64,000 bases of DNA from Aphelocoma coerulescens. Its lineage: Eukaryota; Chordata; Aves; Passeriformes; Corvidae. The DNA lies in assembly GCF_041296385.1 (NCBI RefSeq), contig NC_091023.1, positions 3,906,924 to 3,970,923 on the forward strand, given 5' to 3'. Shown here piece after piece: positions 1-11,682 of this stretch. Numbering within the stretch: position 1 is the stretch's first letter; every line of letters begins with the position of its first letter. Below the pieces are notes generated by a model that saw nothing but the letters and a program-made list of their open reading frames with translations, did not search any database and was not told the origin of the DNA. Made by a program: the position numbers and the translations under genes.

Positions 1-220
1 CCATTGTAGCACTCCACACCGAAAGCACTGCAAGACACTGAGGTTGTTTGGCAGAGACTCTCCAGCTCCAGGCACCTCCAGGGCCCTGCTGCCGCTGCCA
101 CCATCCCTGCCACCACAGCCCCGCTGTGCAGGGAATGGAAGAGGCTGTGATGACAACAGGCCACCCCTGCAGCACAGTTCTCCACCTGCAGCTGGGAGGC
201 CTGCGGTCACAGCGCTGCTC

Positions 221-328
221 CTAAGTACCGCTGTCAACAAATTCCACCAGTTCAAGGATTTCTGTAGGATTTTGCAGCGCTGAGAAGTTGATCTCGTCTG
301 GATTCTGTGCTGGGGAATTGCTCTCCAT
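221..328 (-). CDS. candidate small first exon / 35-codon ORF (each unit)
   Basis: An ATG at 328 with A at -3 and G at +4 starts a 35-codon frame ending in TAG at 221. A possible but weak splice donor (GCG|GTACTT) lies at 229/228. The frame reads like normal acidic protein (MESNSPAQ... ILELVEFVDS). It sits behind a CpG-rich leader with an E-box CACGTG (344-349) and an octamer-type ATGCAAAT (560-567, plus-strand reading). Together this resembles a first exon with its promoter. I find no recognisable partner exon or family. Copies recur at 3634-3741, 7047-7154, 10460-10567 and so on every 3,413 bp, with the coding part unchanged. It may be non-coding. Confidence 0.25.
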   Translation of the reverse strand: MESNSPAQNPDEINFSALQNPTEILELVEFVDSGT

Positions 329-599
329 GTTTTCGTCGCTGGCCACGTGGTCCCCGCGGGCCCCGCACGGGCGCCGGCTCCGTTCAGCGCCTCTCTGTGT
401 GCGGAGCGCCGAGAAAGAGAAACCGCTGCCGCCGCCTCTGCCCTTCTGCTCGCAGCAGAAGCTAAAAGTAATATTGAAGCACTCGGTGAATGTGACCACC
501 AGACACCCCTTATGACGACCTCCAGGACCAAAAAAGGACTTCCAGTAGAAGGCAAATGCATGCAAATTAGTTCTGGGAAAGTGGTGTTTGTGTATTAGC

Positions 600-800
600 T
601 GGGAGGCACATTGTGATGGATAGGTGTGATCGGGACGGAATAACAACGGACCCTGTTATGAAGTTTCACCACAGACGTCAGATTAAAGGAGATATTATTC
701 CGTGTGTCCGGCGCTAATAAAGAATGCCTGCTTTCTAATGCTTCAAATGAATAAAACAGTCTATTTACAACTAATTTTGCTATCAATATGCTACTCTCTA
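600..800 (+). repeat. LTR-like segment with two AATAAA signals (each unit)
   Basis: An AT-rich block between the two minus-strand ORFs contains AATAAA at 716-721 and 750-755 after a GC-richer stretch. This resembles the R/U5 end of an avian endogenous retroviral LTR. No terminal TG..CA pair or target-site duplication could be fixed. It recurs in every unit. Confidence 0.3.
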
Positions 801-918
801 CCTAAGTTCCTATGACTATGAGCTTTCCCTCCCACAGCTCCCACTCTCTCAGTCTTGCGGTGGCGAGCAAGCAGGCAGAAGAAACCAGGCGAAGTTCTTC
901 TCGGCATCCTGGTTCGCT

Positions 919-1443
919 TCAGAAAGGCCATCGAAGCTGCCAATCCGGGGGGAGCACGGTGGGACGGCGCCCGTTGTCCCCTCCGCCCAGCGCTTCCCGT
1001 TCGCTCAGCGGCCACCTGCTCTCCTGCTGCCCGTTTCTGTCCAGCTCCTGCAGCTCTCTCCGGGCCCGCTGGCGGGGCACAGGGCTCGGCGGCCGATCCC
1101 CAGCAGCCAATCTTCGGCGCCGGCCACCTCCAGCAGCTGCCTCCTGCTGCTGCTCCTGCTGCTGCCGCTGCCGCCACCGCGCCACGAAGGGATGGAGGCG
1201 GCGGCGCCGCGGGGCCAGCGCGGCACGGTTGTCCCGGCCCTGCAGCAGGCGGATGGCCCCAATGGGCTCTCGGCAGATGGGGCAGGTGGCAGCGGCGTCG
1301 GGGGCAGCCCGGGGCTGGATGCAGGCGTGGCAGAACACGTGTCCGCAGGGCTCCAGGGCAGCGGGGCTTTGGAGGGGATCCACGCAGATGCGGCAGATCC
1401 TGACGGCTCGCGGCGCTGCTGGCTCTTGCCGGGCCTCCTCCAT
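919..1443 (-). CDS. RING-finger (C3HC4) protein, array copy 1
   Basis: The ATG at 1443 opens a 174-codon single-exon frame. The start has G at -3 and G at +4, a good Kozak context. The frame stays open upstream to a TGA near 1563 but with no further ATG, so I chose this start. Residues 17-57 form a complete C3HC4 RING: C17, C20, C33, H35, C38, C41, C54, C57, spaced C-x2-C-x12-C-x-H-x2-C-x2-C-x12-C-x2-C. R58 directly follows the last cysteine, the position of the E2~ubiquitin 'linchpin' arginine in active RING ligases. A basic and Gln-rich stretch follows (about 79-111, the Gln run coded by CAG-type triplets), then a Pro/Arg-rich tail ending W-P-F. The inferred role is an E3 ubiquitin ligase of unknown substrate. 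I see no signal peptide, membrane segment or B-box. This copy has Asp135. It could be a retained but untranscribed ORF; no named family is recognised. Confidence 0.6.
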   Translation of the reverse strand: MEEARQEPAAPRAVRICRICVDPLQSPAALEPCGHVFCHACIQPRAAPDAAATCPICREPIGAIRLLQGRDNRAALAPRRRRLHPFVARWRQRQQQEQQQEAAAGGGRRRRLAAGDRPPSPVPRQRARRELQELDRNGQQESRWPLSEREALGGGDNGRRPTVLPPDWQLRWPF

Positions 1444-1475
1444 TGCTGCTCCCTCCTCCTGGCCTCCTCTCAGCT

Positions 1476-1671
1476 GCTGCTGGCAGGACTCGAAGGCTTG
1501 GCTTCCACTGGTGGCACTCAGATCTTCCTCGGCCTCTCGTGGGACGCACAAGCTCCTCGGTCACTGGCAGCACCCAGACGCTCCTTGGTCACTTCGCAGG
1601 ACTCAAAGGCTCCTCACTCGCTGGCAGCACTGAGAAGCTCCTCAGACACTGGCAGCGCTCGGAAGCTCCTC
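1476..1671 (-). repeat. 28-bp degenerate minisatellite in RING leader (each unit)
   Basis: Read on the minus strand, about seven imperfect 28-bp copies beginning GAGGAGCTT and containing CTGCCAGTG run down into the region just upstream of the RING ATG. Because 28 is not a multiple of three, each copy is in a different frame, which argues that this is untranslated leader. Equivalent blocks lie 3,413 bp apart in every unit. Confidence 0.65.
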
Positions 1672-1689
1672 GGCTGCCAGTGTGTCACA

Positions 1690-2840
1690 GGCTGAGTGCT
1701 GTGGCACTACCCAGCGCTGGTGGCCACAGTTACCTACCCACTGCAGGTGAGGTCATAGTGATCATGGCTGGTGACATCACAGGGCTCTAAGGGCACGCCC
1801 AGGAGCTCCCCCATCCACAGAGATGGACCCTGTGGCACAAAGCCGACCTGGCAGTGGGCTCAGTGCTCACCCAGCTGCCTTCCAGGCGGTCTCTGCTGGG
1901 GTGGGGCTGTGCCAGTCACACTCGCCAGGACCTGCTCTGCAGAGCTGCTTTCCATGGTGTGTCCTGGTGCCTGGGGCTGCACCTCCCCAGGGGCAGGACC
2001 CTGCATAGCCCTTGGTTGAACTTCAGGAGGTTCCATCAGCCCATTTCTCCAGCTTGTTGAGGTCCTTGTGGGCACAGAGTCATCCTCTGGTGTCTCTGCA
2101 GCTCCTCCCACTGTAGGAAATTCAGCAAACTTGCTGAGGGTGCCCTGGGCCCCATTATTCAGGCCACTAGCAAGAAGGAAGTCCCAGTACTGGTGCCTGG
2201 GCTACACTTGTCAGACACTGAAATATTATCGTTTATGGCTTAAACATTTGCATGAAGGACTTTAAAAACTATATTACAAAAGCTGCAGAGAAGACTACCA
2301 TACCCTGAATGGGGCTCTGAGAGGCCCATCACCACTCACTGATGAAGATAAGACCAAGTAACAACTCAGGGCTGGGGAGATTCACAAAGCACAAGCTTAA
2401 CACCTCCAAGGTGGAGACCACAGCCCCAGGCCTATCAGCTGCCAGGCTGGCACAGACCCTGCACCAAAGGGTGGAGGGAGAGAGGCTTTGGATGGGTGTT
2501 GGAAAAGCCTCTGGGCAGAGGCGCAGTGAGTGCCCGTCCTCCCCTGCGCAGAGGAGCCCAGCTGAGGGGCCCCTTCACCGGGGAAAAGCCGCAGCCATGG
2601 GAAGGACAGCAGGGGGGCTGTCATGGCCCATCAAAGGCCCCCCAAAGGGGCCCTCAGACCCTACAGCAGAGATGATGCAACAAATCCCCAGTGTTGCAAG
2701 GGACAGCGTCAAACTGGCCCCTGCAAGGGAGGCACGTGGGCATTCCCACCTGGCCCAAAGTGGGCATTAATCCCTGGGATTCTGTACTCTGCGGCGTGTG
2801 GCAGCGTGGTGCAGCGTGGCGCAGTGTGGCGTGGCACGGC
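1690..2840. other. unit spacer with no supported gene
   Basis: Within each unit, the 1.1 kb upstream of the RING leader holds only short overlapping frames on both strands with no recognisable domain. It includes a TGACATCAC (CRE-like) motif near 1769. The same holds for the corresponding segments of the other units. Confidence 0.5.
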
Positions 2841-3060
2841 GGCCGGGGACCCTCAGCACCAAGGAGAGCAGATGGAAGGGAGCAACGAGACGTCATTGGG
2901 AGTCTCGGAAGAGCGATACGCTTCCTTAGCCCTGTCACCTCTCTCCCTGTTCCCCGGCCCCCCCTTTTACTATTAAATAAAATACATCCCTTTTTTGGCA
3001 CCAACATCTAACCTCGTTGGGGTTTTAATCTCAGTTTTGGATATATTTTGAACATTTCAA
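2840..3060 (+). repeat. second LTR-like / poly(A)-signal segment (each unit)
   Basis: A purine-rich stretch is followed by a C-run, ATTAAATAAAATACATCCC (AATAAA at 2976-2981) and a T-rich U5-like tail. The layout is that of an LTR end, but boundaries are not defined. A plus-strand 3' end of an unknown transcript is the alternative. Confidence 0.3.
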
Positions 3061-4331
3061 GTTCTTTCTGGTCTATACGCAGAGACATAATTTTTCTTTG
3101 CTCTTCTGGGTCTAAACTGGATCGTAACAACACTGCTGATGATCAGCCTCCACCTCAGCTTCACGCTGCTGATCAACACCCTCTACTTAAAAACCCGGAG
3201 TATCAACAGTTAAAATCACTTCCTCACAGGGCAGAGCCTATTTGCAAAGTTCCACCTTCCCCAAGCCACCTGCTTTCTCCGAGATCATGAGAAATGTCTG
3301 GCTGATCATTTATCAGCCCCAGTGAGCATTTTCCCCTTCAAATACAACAGCTTTGGAATACAACAGAGAATCTGTACAATTGTTTGCCTCTTCTTCCACT
3401 TATCCTGAAAATACCATTGTAGCACTCCACACCGAAAGCACTGCAAGACACTGAGGTTGTTTGGCAGAGACTCTCCAGCTCCAGGCACCTCCAGGGCCCT
3501 GCTGCCGCTGCCACCATCCCTGCCACCACAGCCCCGCTGTGCAGGGAATGGAAGAGGCTGTGATGACAACAGGCCACCCCTGCAGCACAGTTCTCCACCT
3601 GCAGCTGGGAGGCCTGCGGTCACAGCGCTGCTCCTAAGTACCGCTGTCAACAAATTCCACCAGTTCAAGGATTTCTGTAGGATTTTGCAGCGCTGAGAAG
3701 TTGATCTCGTCTGGATTCTGTGCTGGGGAATTGCTCTCCATGTTTTCGTCGCTGGCCACGTGGTCCCCGCGGGCCCCGCACGGGCGCCGGCTCCATTCAG
3801 CGCCTCTCTGTGTGCGGAGCGCCGAGAAAGAGAAACCGCTGCCGCCGCCTCTGCCCTTCTGCTCGCAGCAGAAGCTAAAAGTAATATTGAAGCACTCGGT
3901 GAATGTGACCACCAGACACCCCTTATGACGACCTCCAGGACCAAAAAAGGACTTCCAGTAGAAGGCAAATGCATGCAAATTAGTTCTGGGAAAGTGGTGT
4001 TTGTGTATTAGCTGGGAGGCACATTGTGATGGATAGGTGTGATCGGGACGGAATAACAACGGACCCTGTTATGAAGTTTCACCACAGACGTCAGATTAAA
4101 GGAGATATTATTCCGTGTGTCCGGCGCTAATAAAGAATGCCTGCTTTCTAATGCTTCAAATGAATAAAACAGTCTATTTACAACTAATTTTGCTATCAAT
4201 ATGCTACTCTCTACCTAAGTTCCTATGACTATGAGCTTTCCCTCCCACAGCTCCCACTCCCTCAGTCTTGCGGTGACGAGCAAGCAGGCAGAAGAAACCA
4301 GGCGAAGTTCTTCTCGGCATCCTGGTTCGCT

Positions 4332-4856
4332 TCAGAAAGGCCATCGAAGCTGCCAATCCGGGGGGAGCACGGTGGGACGGCGCCCGTTGTCCCCTCCGCC
4401 CAGCGCTTCCCGTTCGCTCAGCGGCCACCTGCTCTCCTGCTGCCCGTTTCTGTCCAGCTCCTGCAGCTCTCTCCGGGCCCGCTGGCGGGGCACAGGGCTC
4501 GGCGGCCGATCCCCAGCAGCCAATCTTCGGCGCCGGCCACCTCCAGCAGCTGCCTCCTGCTGCTGCTCCTGCTGCTGCCGCTGCCGCCACCGCGCCACGA
4601 AGGGATGGAGGCGGCGGCGCCGCGGGGCCAGCGCGGCACGGTTGTCCCGGCCCTGCAGCAGGCGGATGGCCCCAATGGGCTCTCGGCAGATGGGGCAGGT
4701 GGCAGCGGCGTCGGGGGCAGCCCGGGGCTGGATGCAGGCGTGGCAGAACACGTGTCCGCAGGGCTCCAGGGCAGCGGGGCTTTGGAGGGGATCCACGCAG
4801 ATGCGGCAGATCCTGACGGCTCGCGGCGCTGCTGGCTCTTGCCGGGCCTCCTCCAT
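4332..4856 (-). CDS. RING-finger protein, array copy 2
   Basis: This is an intact 174-codon copy of the array RING gene with all eight zinc ligands and Asp135. Its upstream leader differs from the other copies: the segment near 5,003-5,070 has private substitutions, one of which lengthens a shadow frame in another register. It shares with copy 9 the variant CTCCC, where the others have CTCTC, just 3' of the ORF. Confidence 0.6.
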   Translation of the reverse strand: MEEARQEPAAPRAVRICRICVDPLQSPAALEPCGHVFCHACIQPRAAPDAAATCPICREPIGAIRLLQGRDNRAALAPRRRRLHPFVARWRQRQQQEQQQEAAAGGGRRRRLAAGDRPPSPVPRQRARRELQELDRNGQQESRWPLSEREALGGGDNGRRPTVLPPDWQLRWPF

Positions 4857-7744
4857 TGCTGCTCCCTCCTCCTGGCCTCCTCTCAGCTGCTGCTGGCAGG
4901 ACTCGAAGGCTTGGCTTCCACTGGTGGCACTCAGATCTTCCTCGGCCTCTCGTGGGACGCACAAGCTCCTCGGTCACTGGCAGCACCCAGACGCTCCTTG
5001 GTCGCTTGGCAGGACTCAAAGGCTCCTCACTCGCTGGCAGCCCTGAGAAGCTCCTCAGACACTGGCAGTGCTCGGAAGCTCCTCGGCTGCCAGTGTGTCA
5101 CAGGCTGAGTGCTGTGGCACTACCCAGCGCTGGTGGCCACAGTTACCTACCCACTGCAGGTGAGGTCATAGTGATCATGGCTGGTGACATCACAGGGCTC
5201 TAAGGGCACGCCCAGGAGCTCCCCCATCCACAGAGATGGACCCTGTGGCACAAAGCCGACCTGGCAGTGGGCTCAGTGCTCACCCAGCTGCCTTCCAGGC
5301 GGTCTCTGCTGGGGTGGGGCTGTGCCAGTCACACTCGCCAGGACCTGCTCTGCAGAGCTGCTTTCCATGGTGTGTCCTGGTGCCTGGGGCTGCACCTCCC
5401 CAGGGGCAGGACCCTGCATAGCCCTTGGTTGAACTTCAGGAGGTTCCATCAGCCCATTTCTCCAGCTTGTTGAGGTCCTTGTGGGCGCAGAGTCATCCTC
5501 TGGTGTCTCTGCAGCTCCTCCCACTGTAGGAAATTCAGCAAACTTGCTGAGGGTGCCCTGGGCCCCATTATTCAGGCCACTAGCAAGAAGGAAGTCCCAG
5601 TACTGGTGCCTGGGCTACACTTGTCAGACACTGAAATATTATCGTTTATGGCTTAAACATTTGCATGAAGGACTTTAAAAACTATATTAGAAAAGCTGCA
5701 GAGAAGACTACCATACCCTGAATGGGGCTCTGAGAGGCCCATCACCACTCACTGATGAAGATAAGACCAAGTAACAACTCAGGGCTGGGGAGATTCACAA
5801 AGCACAAGCTTAACACCTCCAAGGTGGAGACCACAGCCCCAGGCCTATCAGCTGCCAGGCTGGCACAGACCCTGCACCAAAGGGTGGAGGGAGAGAGGCT
5901 TTGGATGGGTGTTGGAAAAGCCTCTGGGCAGAGGCGCAGTGAGTGCCCGTCCTCCCCTGCGCAGAGGAGCCCAGCTGAGGGGCCCCTTCACCGGGGAAAA
6001 GCCGCAGCCATGGGAAGGACAGCAGGGGGGCTGTCATGGCCCATCAAAGGCCCCCCAAAGGGGCCCTCAGACCCTACAGCAGAGATGATGCAACAAATCC
6101 CCAGTGTTGCAAGGGACAGCGTCAAACTGGCCCCTGCAAGGGAGGCACGTGGGCATTCCCACCTGGCCCAAAGTGGGCATTAATCCCTGGGATTCTGTAC
6201 TCTGCGGCGTGTGGCAGCGTGGTGCAGCGTGGCGCAGTGTGGCGTGGCACGGCGGCCGGGGACCCTCAGCACCAAGGAGAGCAGATGGAAGGGAGCAACG
6301 AGACGTCATTGGGAGTCTCGGAAGAGCGATACGCTTCCTTAGCCCTGTCACCTCTCTCCCTGTTCCCCGCCCCCCCCTTTTACTATTAAATAAAATACAT
6401 CCCTTTTTTGGCACCAACATCTAACCTCGTTGGGGTTTTAATCTCAGTTTTGGATATATTTTGAACATTTCAAGTTCTTTCTGGTCTATACGCAGAGACA
6501 TAATTTTTCTTTGCTCTTCTGGGTCTAAACTGGATCGTAACAACACTGCTGATGATCAGCCTCCACCTCAGCTTCACGCTGCTGATCAACACCCTCTACT
6601 TAAAAACCCGGAGTATCAACAGTTAAAATCACTTCCTCACAGGGCAGAGCCTATTTGCAAAGTTCCACCTTCCCCAAGCCACCTGCTTTCTCCGAGATCA
6701 TGAGAAATGTCTGGCTGATCATTTATCAGCCCCAGTGAGCATTTTCCCCTTCAAATACAACAGCTTTGGAATACAACAGAGAATCTGTACAATTGTTTGC
6801 CTCTTCTTCCACTTATCCTGAAAATACCATTGTAGCACTCCACACCGAAAGCACTGCAAGACACTGAGGTTGTTTGGCAGAGACTCTCCAGCTCCAGGCA
6901 CCTCCAGGGCCCTGCTGCCGCTGCCACCATCCCTGCCACCACAGCCCCGCTGTGCAGGGAATGGAAGAGGCTGTGATGACAACAGGCCACCCCTGCAGCA
7001 CAGTTCTCCACCTGCAGCTGGGAGGCCTGCGGTCACAGCGCTGCTCCTAAGTACCGCTGTCAACAAATTCCACCAGTTCAAGGATTTCTGTAGGATTTTG
7101 CAGCGCTGAGAAGTTGATCTCGTCTGGATTCTGTGCTGGGGAATTGCTCTCCATGTTTTCGTCGCTGGCCACGTGGTCCCCGCGGGCCCCGCACGGGCGC
7201 CGGCTCCATTCAGCGCCTCTCTGTGTGCGGAGCGCCGAGAAAGAGAAACCGCTGCCGCCGCCTCTGCCCTTCTGCTCGCAGCAGAAGCTGAAAATAATAT
7301 TGAAGCACTCGGTGAATGTGACCACCAGACACCCCTTATGACGACCTCCAGGACCAAAAAAGGACTTCCAGTAGAAGGCAAATGCATGCAAATTAGTTCT
7401 GGGAAAGTGGTGTTTGTGTATTAGCTGGGAGGCACATTGTGATGGATAGGTGTGATCGGGACGGAATAACAACGGACCCTGTTATGAAGTTTCACCACAG
7501 ACGTCAGATTAAAGGAGATATTATTCCGTGTGTCCGGCGCTAATAAAGAATGCCTGCTTTCTAATGCTTCAAATGAATAAAACAGTCTATTTACAACTAA
7601 TTTTGCTATCAATATGCTACTCTCTACCTAAGTTCCTATGACTATGAGCTTTCCCTCCCACAGCTCCCACTCTCTCAGTCTTGCGGTGGCGAGCAAGCAG
7701 GCAGAAGAAACCAGGCGAAGTTCTTCTCGGCATCCTGGTTCGCT

Positions 7745-8269
7745 TCAGAAAGGCCATCGAAGCTGCCAATCCGGGGGGAGCACGGTGGGACGGCGCCCGT
7801 TGTCCCCTCCGCCCAGCGCTTCCCGTTCGCTCAGCGGCCACCTGCTCTCCTGCTGCCCGTTTCTCTCCAGCTCCTGCAGCTCTCTCCGGGCCCGCTGGCG
7901 GGGCACAGGGCTCGGCGGCCGATCCCCAGCAGCCAATCTTCGGCGCCGGCCACCTCCAGCAGCTGCCTCCTGCTGCTGCTCCTGCTGCTGCCGCTGCCGC
8001 CACCGCGCCACGAAGGGATGGAGGCGGCGGCGCCGCGGGGCCAGCGCGGCACGGTTGTCCCGGCCCTGCAGCAGGCGGATGGCCCCAATGGGCTCTCGGC
8101 AGATGGGGCAGGTGGCAGCGGCGTCGGGGGCAGCCCGGGGCTGGATGCAGGCGTGGCAGAACACGTGTCCGCAGGGCTCCAGGGCAGCGGGGCTTTGGAG
8201 GGGATCCACGCAGATGCGGCAGATCCTGACGGCTCGCGGCGCTGCTGGCTCTTGCCGGGCCTCCTCCAT
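7745..8269 (-). CDS. RING-finger protein, array copy 3
   Basis: Intact 174-codon copy with the full C3HC4 ligand set. Residue 135 is Glu instead of Asp. At the diagnostic sites I scored, its unit matches copy 6, three units downstream. Confidence 0.6.
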   Translation of the reverse strand: MEEARQEPAAPRAVRICRICVDPLQSPAALEPCGHVFCHACIQPRAAPDAAATCPICREPIGAIRLLQGRDNRAALAPRRRRLHPFVARWRQRQQQEQQQEAAAGGGRRRRLAAGDRPPSPVPRQRARRELQELERNGQQESRWPLSEREALGGGDNGRRPTVLPPDWQLRWPF

Positions 8270-11157
8270 TGCTGCTCCCTCCTCCTGGCCTCCTCTCAGC
8301 TGCTGCTGGCAGGACTCGAAGGCTTGGCTTCCACTGGTGGCACTCAGATCTTCCTCGGCCTCTCGTGGGACGCACAAGCTCCTCGGTCACTGGCAGCACC
8401 CAGACGCTCCTTGGTCACTTCGCAGGACTCAAAGGCTCCTCACTCGCTGGCAGCACTGAGAAGCTCCTCAGACACTGGCAGCGCTCAGAAGCTCCTCGGC
8501 TGCCAGTGTGTCACAGGCTGAGTGCTGTGGCACTACCCAGCGCTGGTGGCCACAGTTACCTACCCACTGCAGGTGAGGTCATAGTGATCATGGCTGGTGA
8601 CATCACAGGGCTCTAAGGGCACGCCCAGGAGCTCCCCCATCCACAGAGATGGACCCTGTGGCACAAAGCCGACCTGGCAGTGGGCTCAGTGCTCACCCAG
8701 CTGCCTTCCAGGCGGTCTCTGCTGGGGTGGGGCTGTGCCAGTCACACTCGCCAGGACCTGCTCTGCAGAGCTGCTTTCCATGGTGTGTCCTGGTGCCTGG
8801 GGCTGCACCTCCCCAGGGGCAGGACCCTGCATAGCCCTTGGTTGAACTTCAGGAGGTTCCATCAGCCCATTTCTCCAGCTTGTTGAGGTCCTTGTGGGCA
8901 CAGAGTCATCCTCTGGTGTCTCTGCAGCTCCTCCCACTGTAGGAAATTCAGCAAACTTGCTGAGGGTGCCCTGGGCCCCATTATTCAGGCCACTAGCAAG
9001 AAGGAAGTCCCAGTACTGGTGCCTGGGCTACACTTGTCAGACACTGAAATATTATCGTTTATGGCTTAAACATTTGCATGAAGGACTTTAAAAACTATAT
9101 TACAAAAGCTGCAGAGAAGACTACCATACCCTGAATGGGGCTCTGAGAGGCCCATCACCACTCACTGATGAAGATAAGACCAAGTAACAACTCAGGGCTG
9201 GGGAGATTCACAAAGCACAAGCTTAACACCTCCAAGGTGGAGACCACAGCCCCAGGCCTATCAGCTGCCAGGCTGGCACAGACCCTGCACCAAAGGGTGG
9301 AGGGAGAGAGGCTTTGGATGGGTGTTGGAAAAGCCTCTGGGCAGAGGCGCAGTGAGTGCCCGTCCTCCCCTGCGCAGAGGAGCCCAGCTGAGGGGCCCCT
9401 TCACCGGGGAAAAGCCGCAGCCATGGGAAGGACAGCAGGGGGGCTGTCATGGCCCATCAAAGGCCCCCCAAAGGGGCCCTCAGACCCTACAGCAGAGATG
9501 ATGCAACAAATCCCCAGTGTTGCAAGGGACAGCGTCAAACTGGCCCCTGCAAGGGAGGCACGTGGGCATTCCCACCTGGCCCAAAGTGGGCATTAATCCC
9601 TGGGATTCTGTACTCTGCGGCGTGTGGCAGCGTGGTGCAGCGTGGCGCAGTGTGGCGTGGCACGGCGGCCGGGGACCCTCAGCACCAAGGAGAGCAGATG
9701 GAAGGGAGCAACGAGACGTCACTGGGAGTCTCGGAAGAGCGATACGCTTCCTTAGCCCTGTCACCTCTCTCCCTGTTCCCCGGCCCCCCCTTTTACTATT
9801 AAATAAAATACATCCCTTTTTTGGCACCAACATCTAACCTCGTTGGGGTTTTAATCTCAGTTTTGGATATATTTTGAACATTTCAAGTTCTTTCTGGTCT
9901 ATACGCAGAGACATAATTTTTCTTTGCTCTTCTGGGTCTAAACTGGATCGTAACAACACTGCTGATGATCAGCCTCCACCTCAGCTTCACGCTGCTGATC
10001 AACACCCTCTACTTAAAAACCCGGAGTATCAACAGTTAAAATCACTTCCTCACAGGGCAGAGCCTATTTGCAAAGTTCCACCTTCCCCAAGCCACCTGCT
10101 TTCTCCGAGATCATGAGAAATGTCTGGCTGATCATTTATCAGCCCCAGTGAGCATTTTCCCCTTCAAATACAACAGCTTTGGAATACAACAGAGAATCTG
10201 TACAATTGTTTGCCTCTTCTTCCACTTATCCTGAAAATACCATTGTAGCACTCCACACCGAAAGCACTGCAAGACACTGAGGTTGTTTGGCAGAGACTCT
10301 CCAGCTCCAGGCACCTCCAGGGCCCTGCTGCCGCTGCCACCATCCCTGCCACCACAGCCCCGCTGTGCAGGGAATGGAAGAGGCTGTGATGACAACAGGC
10401 CACCCCTGCAGCACAGTTCTCCACCTGCAGCTGGGAGGCCTGCGGTCACAGCGCTGCTCCTAAGTACCGCTGTCAACAAATTCCACCAGTTCAAGGATTT
10501 CTGTAGGATTTTGCAGCGCTGAGAAGTTGATCTCGTCTGGATTCTGTGCTGGGGAATTGCTCTCCATGTTTTCGTCGCTGGCCACGTGGTCCCCGCGGGC
10601 CCTGCACGGGCGCCGGCTCCATTCAGCGCCTCTCTGTGTGCGGAGCGCCGAGAAAGAGAAACCGCTGCCGCCGCCTCTGCCCTTCTGCTCGCAGCAGAAG
10701 CTAAAAGTAATATTGAAGCACTCGGTGAATGTGACCACCAGACACCCCTTATGACGACCTCCAGGACCAAAAAAGGACTTCCAGTAGAAGGCAAATGCAT
10801 GCAAATTAGTTCTGGGAAAGTGGTGTTTGTGTATTAGCTGGGAGGCACATTGTGATGGATAGGTGTGATCGGGACGGAATAACAACGGACCCTGTTATGA
10901 AGTTTCACCACAGACGTCAGATTAAAGGAGATATTATTCCGTGTGTCCGGCGCTAATAAAGAATGCCTGCTTTCTAATGCTTGAAATGAATAAAACAGTC
11001 TATTTACAACTAATTTTGCTATCAATATGCTACTCTCTACCTAAGTTCCTATGACTATGAGCTTTCCCTCCCACAGCTCCCACTCTCTCAGTCTTGCGGT
11101 GACGAGCAAGCAGGCAGAAGAAACCAGGCGAAGTTCTTCTCGGCATCCTGGTTCGCT

Positions 11158-11682
11158 TCAGAAAGGCCATCGAAGCTGCCAATCCGGGGGGAGCACGGTG
11201 GGACGGCGCCCGTTGTCCCCTCCGCCCAGCGCTTCCCGTTCGCTCAGCGGCCACCTGCTCTCCTGCTGCCCGTTTCTCTCCAGCTCCTGCAGCTCTCTCC
11301 GGGCCCGCTGGCGGGGCACAGGGCTCGGCGGCCGATCCCCAGCAGCCAATCTTCGGCGCCGGCCACCTCCAGCAGCTGCCTCCTGCTGCTGCTCCTGCTG
11401 CTGCCGCTGCCGCCACCGCGCCACGAAGGGATGGAGGCGGCGGCGCCGCGGGGCCAGCGCGGCACGGTTGTCCCGGCCCTGCAGCAGGCGGATGGCCCCA
11501 ATGGGCTCTCGGCAGATGGGGCAGGTGGCAGCGGCGTCGGGGGCAGCCCGGGGCTGGATGCAGGCGTGGCAGAACACGTGTCCGCAGGGCTCCAGGGCAG
11601 CGGGGCTTTGGAGGGGATCCACGCAGATGCGGCAGATCCTGACGGCTCGCGGCGCTGCTGGCTCTTGCCGGGCCTCCTCCAT
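11158..11682 (-). CDS. RING-finger protein, array copy 4
   Basis: Intact 174-codon copy with Glu135 and all RING ligands. Its unit shares every scored diagnostic variant with copy 7. A private C-to-T change near 10,602 lies in the leader of the neighbouring candidate small exon. Confidence 0.6.
   Translation of the reverse strand: MEEARQEPAAPRAVRICRICVDPLQSPAALEPCGHVFCHACIQPRAAPDAAATCPICREPIGAIRLLQGRDNRAALAPRRRRLHPFVARWRQRQQQEQQQEAAAGGGRRRRLAAGDRPPSPVPRQRARRELQELERNGQQESRWPLSEREALGGGDNGRRPTVLPPDWQLRWPF

Noticed and set aside
1444..1551. Extended RING protein of 210 residues starting at 1551
   Set aside because: The first codon there is TTG, not ATG, the extra part lies in the 28-bp minisatellite, and an in-frame TGA lies just upstream. 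The ATG at 1443 is the better start.
791..1695. Long frames (167-273 codons) overlapping the RING ORF on both strands in each unit
   Set aside because: They are shadows of a GC-rich coding exon: Arg/Ala/Pro/Ser-rich, no domain, and their ends change with indels that leave the RING frame alone.
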